7,352 nucleotides of DNA from the NCBI GenBank assembly GCA_016793565.1, contig JAEUMA010000693.1:1-7352 (forward strand), given 5' to 3'. Below, one piece after another: positions 6,311 to 7,352 of this stretch; the stretch's first letter is position 1, and every line of letters begins with the position of its first letter. Under the pieces are notes generated by a model, which was given only the letters and a program-made list of their open reading frames with translations, ran no database searches and was not told the DNA's origin. The stretch is from Rhizobiaceae bacterium. GTDB taxonomy: Bacteria; Pseudomonadota; Alphaproteobacteria; Rhizobiales; Rhizobiaceae. Position numbers and translations under genes: made by a program.

Positions 6311-7036
6311 TCAGAACTCCAGGTGAAGCGCGAAATGGGCCGGGTTGAGCAGGCTGGTGACGTATTCGATCGGCCTGCCGTCCGCCGTCCGCGTCAGCCT
6401 TCGCGTTCGCAGGAACGGCGTTCCGGCCGCGCAGCCGAGAATGGCGGCGTCCTCCGGCGAGAGCATCTCGATGTCGGCCCATTCCTCGCCGTGGTCGGGC
6501 ACCAGGCCGGCGCTGCGAAGCGTCTGGTGCAGCGAGCCCTCGCGCAGCCCCTTGAGAGGCACTTCCTCGAGTTCAGGCGAGAGCGGCAGGCGCGAGCGTT
6601 CGATGGATATGGCGTGGCCGTCGCCGGCGCCGCTGCGCACCCGGTCGACAGCGATGAAGGCCGGGTTCTCGATCCCCAGGCTTGCCGCGAGCGCGACGTC
6701 CTCGATCACCTCCAAGCGAAGCGTTCGAGTCTGCGCGTTGGCGCCGACATCGGCAAGCGCCTTCGACCAGCCGATAGCGTCGTCCACCGTCTTGCCGTCA
6801 AAGGTGACGAAGGACCCGATGCCGACCCTGGTCGTGATCAGGCCACGGCTCGACAGTTCCTCCAGCCCCTTGCGGACCGTATTGCGGCTGACGGAGAAGC
6901 GCTGAACCAGTTCGCTTTCGCTCTGCAGCCGCTCGCCGAAGCCGATGGCCCCCGAGCGAATCTCCTGCTCCAGCACGGTGGCGATCCGCTCGGGCTTCCG
7001 GGAAACCAGAGGCGAAGCGGATGCCCGTCGAACCAT
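6311..7036 (-). CDS. GntR-family transcriptional regulator, HutC subfamily (wHTH + UTRA)
   Basis: This 241-residue ligand-responsive regulator probably controls its own operon. Residues about 15-77 form the winged helix-turn-helix: a family-typical IATVLEQEIRSGAIGFGERLQSE segment, then the recognition helix region SVSRNTVRKGLEEL and the wing GLITTRVGIGSFV. Residues about 95-238 match the UTRA effector domain, with AFIAVDRVRS, ISIERSRLP and the end motif GRPIEYVTSLLNPAHFALHLEF. HutC-type members usually sense a small molecule from the pathway they control, often a sugar phosphate or imported substrate. I prefer the ATG at 7036. An in-frame TTG at 7075 would add 13 residues, but it has no Shine-Dalgarno and would place the promoter-like repeats inside the gene. 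The ATG has only a weak AGG upstream. It is the first gene of the cluster, like a YegW counterpart next to YegU and YegV, although YegW identity is not shown. Confidence 0.92.
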   Translation of the reverse strand: MVRRASASPLVSRKPERIATVLEQEIRSGAIGFGERLQSESELVQRFSVSRNTVRKGLEELSSRGLITTRVGIGSFVTFDGKTVDDAIGWSKALADVGANAQTRTLRLEVIEDVALAASLGIENPAFIAVDRVRSGAGDGHAISIERSRLPLSPELEEVPLKGLREGSLHQTLRSAGLVPDHGEEWADIEMLSPEDAAILGCAAGTPFLRTRRLTRTADGRPIEYVTSLLNPAHFALHLEF

Positions 7037-7042
7037 ATACGT

Positions 7043-7063
7043 ACCTGTATCGTGAACCTGTAT
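7043..7063 (-). promoter_or_regulatory. Direct repeat ATACAGGT x2, candidate operator of the GntR regulator
   Basis: On the minus strand the 8-mer ATACAGGT occurs twice, at 7056-7063 and 7043-7050, with start points 13 bases apart. A partial third copy (ACAGG) lies at 7067-7071. The copy nearest the gene also belongs to a short dyad, ATAC-N6-GTAT (7037-7050). The repeats sit just upstream of the preferred ATG of the regulator gene, where an autoregulatory site would be expected. No binding motif for this particular regulator is known to me. Confidence 0.45.
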
Positions 7064-7071
7064 GATCCTGT

Positions 7072-7100
7072 TCAATAAATGACGCCGAGCGGCTCGTCAA
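7072..7100 (-). promoter_or_regulatory. Candidate sigma-70-type promoter for the seven-gene operon
   Basis: A TTGACG hexamer (7095-7100, five of six consensus bases) is followed after 17 bases by TATTGA (7072-7077, only three of six). A transcript would start near 7065 and carry the repeat region as its leader before the ATG at 7036. The -35 element is good but the -10 is weak, which would fit a regulated promoter but could also be chance. No better candidate is visible in the gap. Confidence 0.35.
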
Positions 7101-7132
7101 CCGCGCGATCTTCGAAGCAGGTGAGAGTTGGT

Positions 7133-7352
7133 TCAGGCCGTGACGATCAGATTCATCGCGATGTCATGGGGCTGGGGATAGATGGTCGAGAGCCCGCATT
7201 CGGCATAGCCGACGCCGATCGCGCGGGGCCTTGGCGCCATCGTCGCCAATGTCCGGTCGAAAAAGCCGCCGCCATAGCCCAGCCGGTAGCCACTTTCATC
7301 GAATCCCACCAGCGGCGCGATCACGATATCGGGCCGTATGGCGGGCCCCTTC
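7133..7352 (-). CDS. 5-formyltetrahydrofolate cyclo-ligase, C-terminal fragment
   Basis: This is the last 72 codons or so of the enzyme (MTHFS, YgfA family) that uses ATP to turn 5-formyltetrahydrofolate into 5,10-methenyltetrahydrofolate in the cytoplasm. The 5' part, including the start, lies beyond the right edge; family members are usually about 180-200 residues. The hallmark is GYRLGYGGGFFDRTLA, the glycine-rich nucleotide/phosphate-binding loop. It is preceded by RPDIVIAPLVGFD and followed by AIGVGYAECG and the typical ending QPHDIAMNLIVTA. The gene is on the same strand as the GntR operon but is separated from it by a 96-base gap with its own promoter-like sequence. It is probably an unrelated housekeeping neighbour. 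Confidence 0.93.
   Translation of the reverse strand, partial: KGPAIRPDIVIAPLVGFDESGYRLGYGGGFFDRTLATMAPRPRAIGVGYAECGLSTIYPQPHDIAMNLIVTA

Noticed and set aside
6149..7078. Plus-strand open frame opposite the regulator gene
   Set aside because: The GntR domain and UTRA motifs on the minus strand explain the sequence; the plus-strand product has no family resemblance.
1..7352. CRISPR arrays, tRNA or rRNA genes, insertion sequences, phage or integron sites
   Set aside because: No spaced repeats, RNA-gene signatures, transposase or integrase motifs or long terminal inverted repeats were seen on either strand.

Overview
The window is about 7.35 kb of GC-rich bacterial DNA. GC-rich wobble positions, GTG starts, tight gene packing and the protein families together suggest an alphaproteobacterium, probably of the rhizobial order Hyphomicrobiales. 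This is inferred from style; no rRNA or other marker gene is present.

Layout. At the left edge is the C-terminal end of a plus-strand MFS exporter (1-430). Facing it is a seven-gene minus-strand cluster, read from right to left: a GntR/HutC-type regulator (6311-7036), an ADP-ribosylglycohydrolase-family hydrolase (5279-6286), a PfkB-family sugar kinase (4335-5282), and a four-gene ABC importer of the spermidine/putrescine (PotABCD) type. The importer consists of a periplasmic binding protein (3233-4288), two permeases (2317-3180 and 1529-2320) and an ATPase (465-1529). At the right edge is the C-terminal part of a 5-formyltetrahydrofolate cyclo-ligase, on the same strand but probably a separate unit. 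No gene-free stretch exceeds 100 bases.

How the genes may work together. Three junctions overlap by 1-4 bases and the others are short (24-52 bases), so the cluster reads as one operon. Its probable promoter lies in the 96-base gap upstream of the regulator, which also holds a directly repeated ATACAGGT motif that could be an operator. From memory, the hydrolase and kinase closely resemble Escherichia coli YegU and YegV, which sit beside a nucleoside-type transporter (YegT) and a GntR regulator (YegW). Here the YegT-type transporter is replaced by a polyamine-type ABC importer. The simplest reading is a regulated uptake and breakdown route for a positively charged riboside-like or glycoside-like compound: import, cleavage of a glycosidic bond by the hydrolase, then phosphorylation of the released sugar by the kinase. 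I know of no assigned substrate, and this cluster is the most interesting feature of the window.
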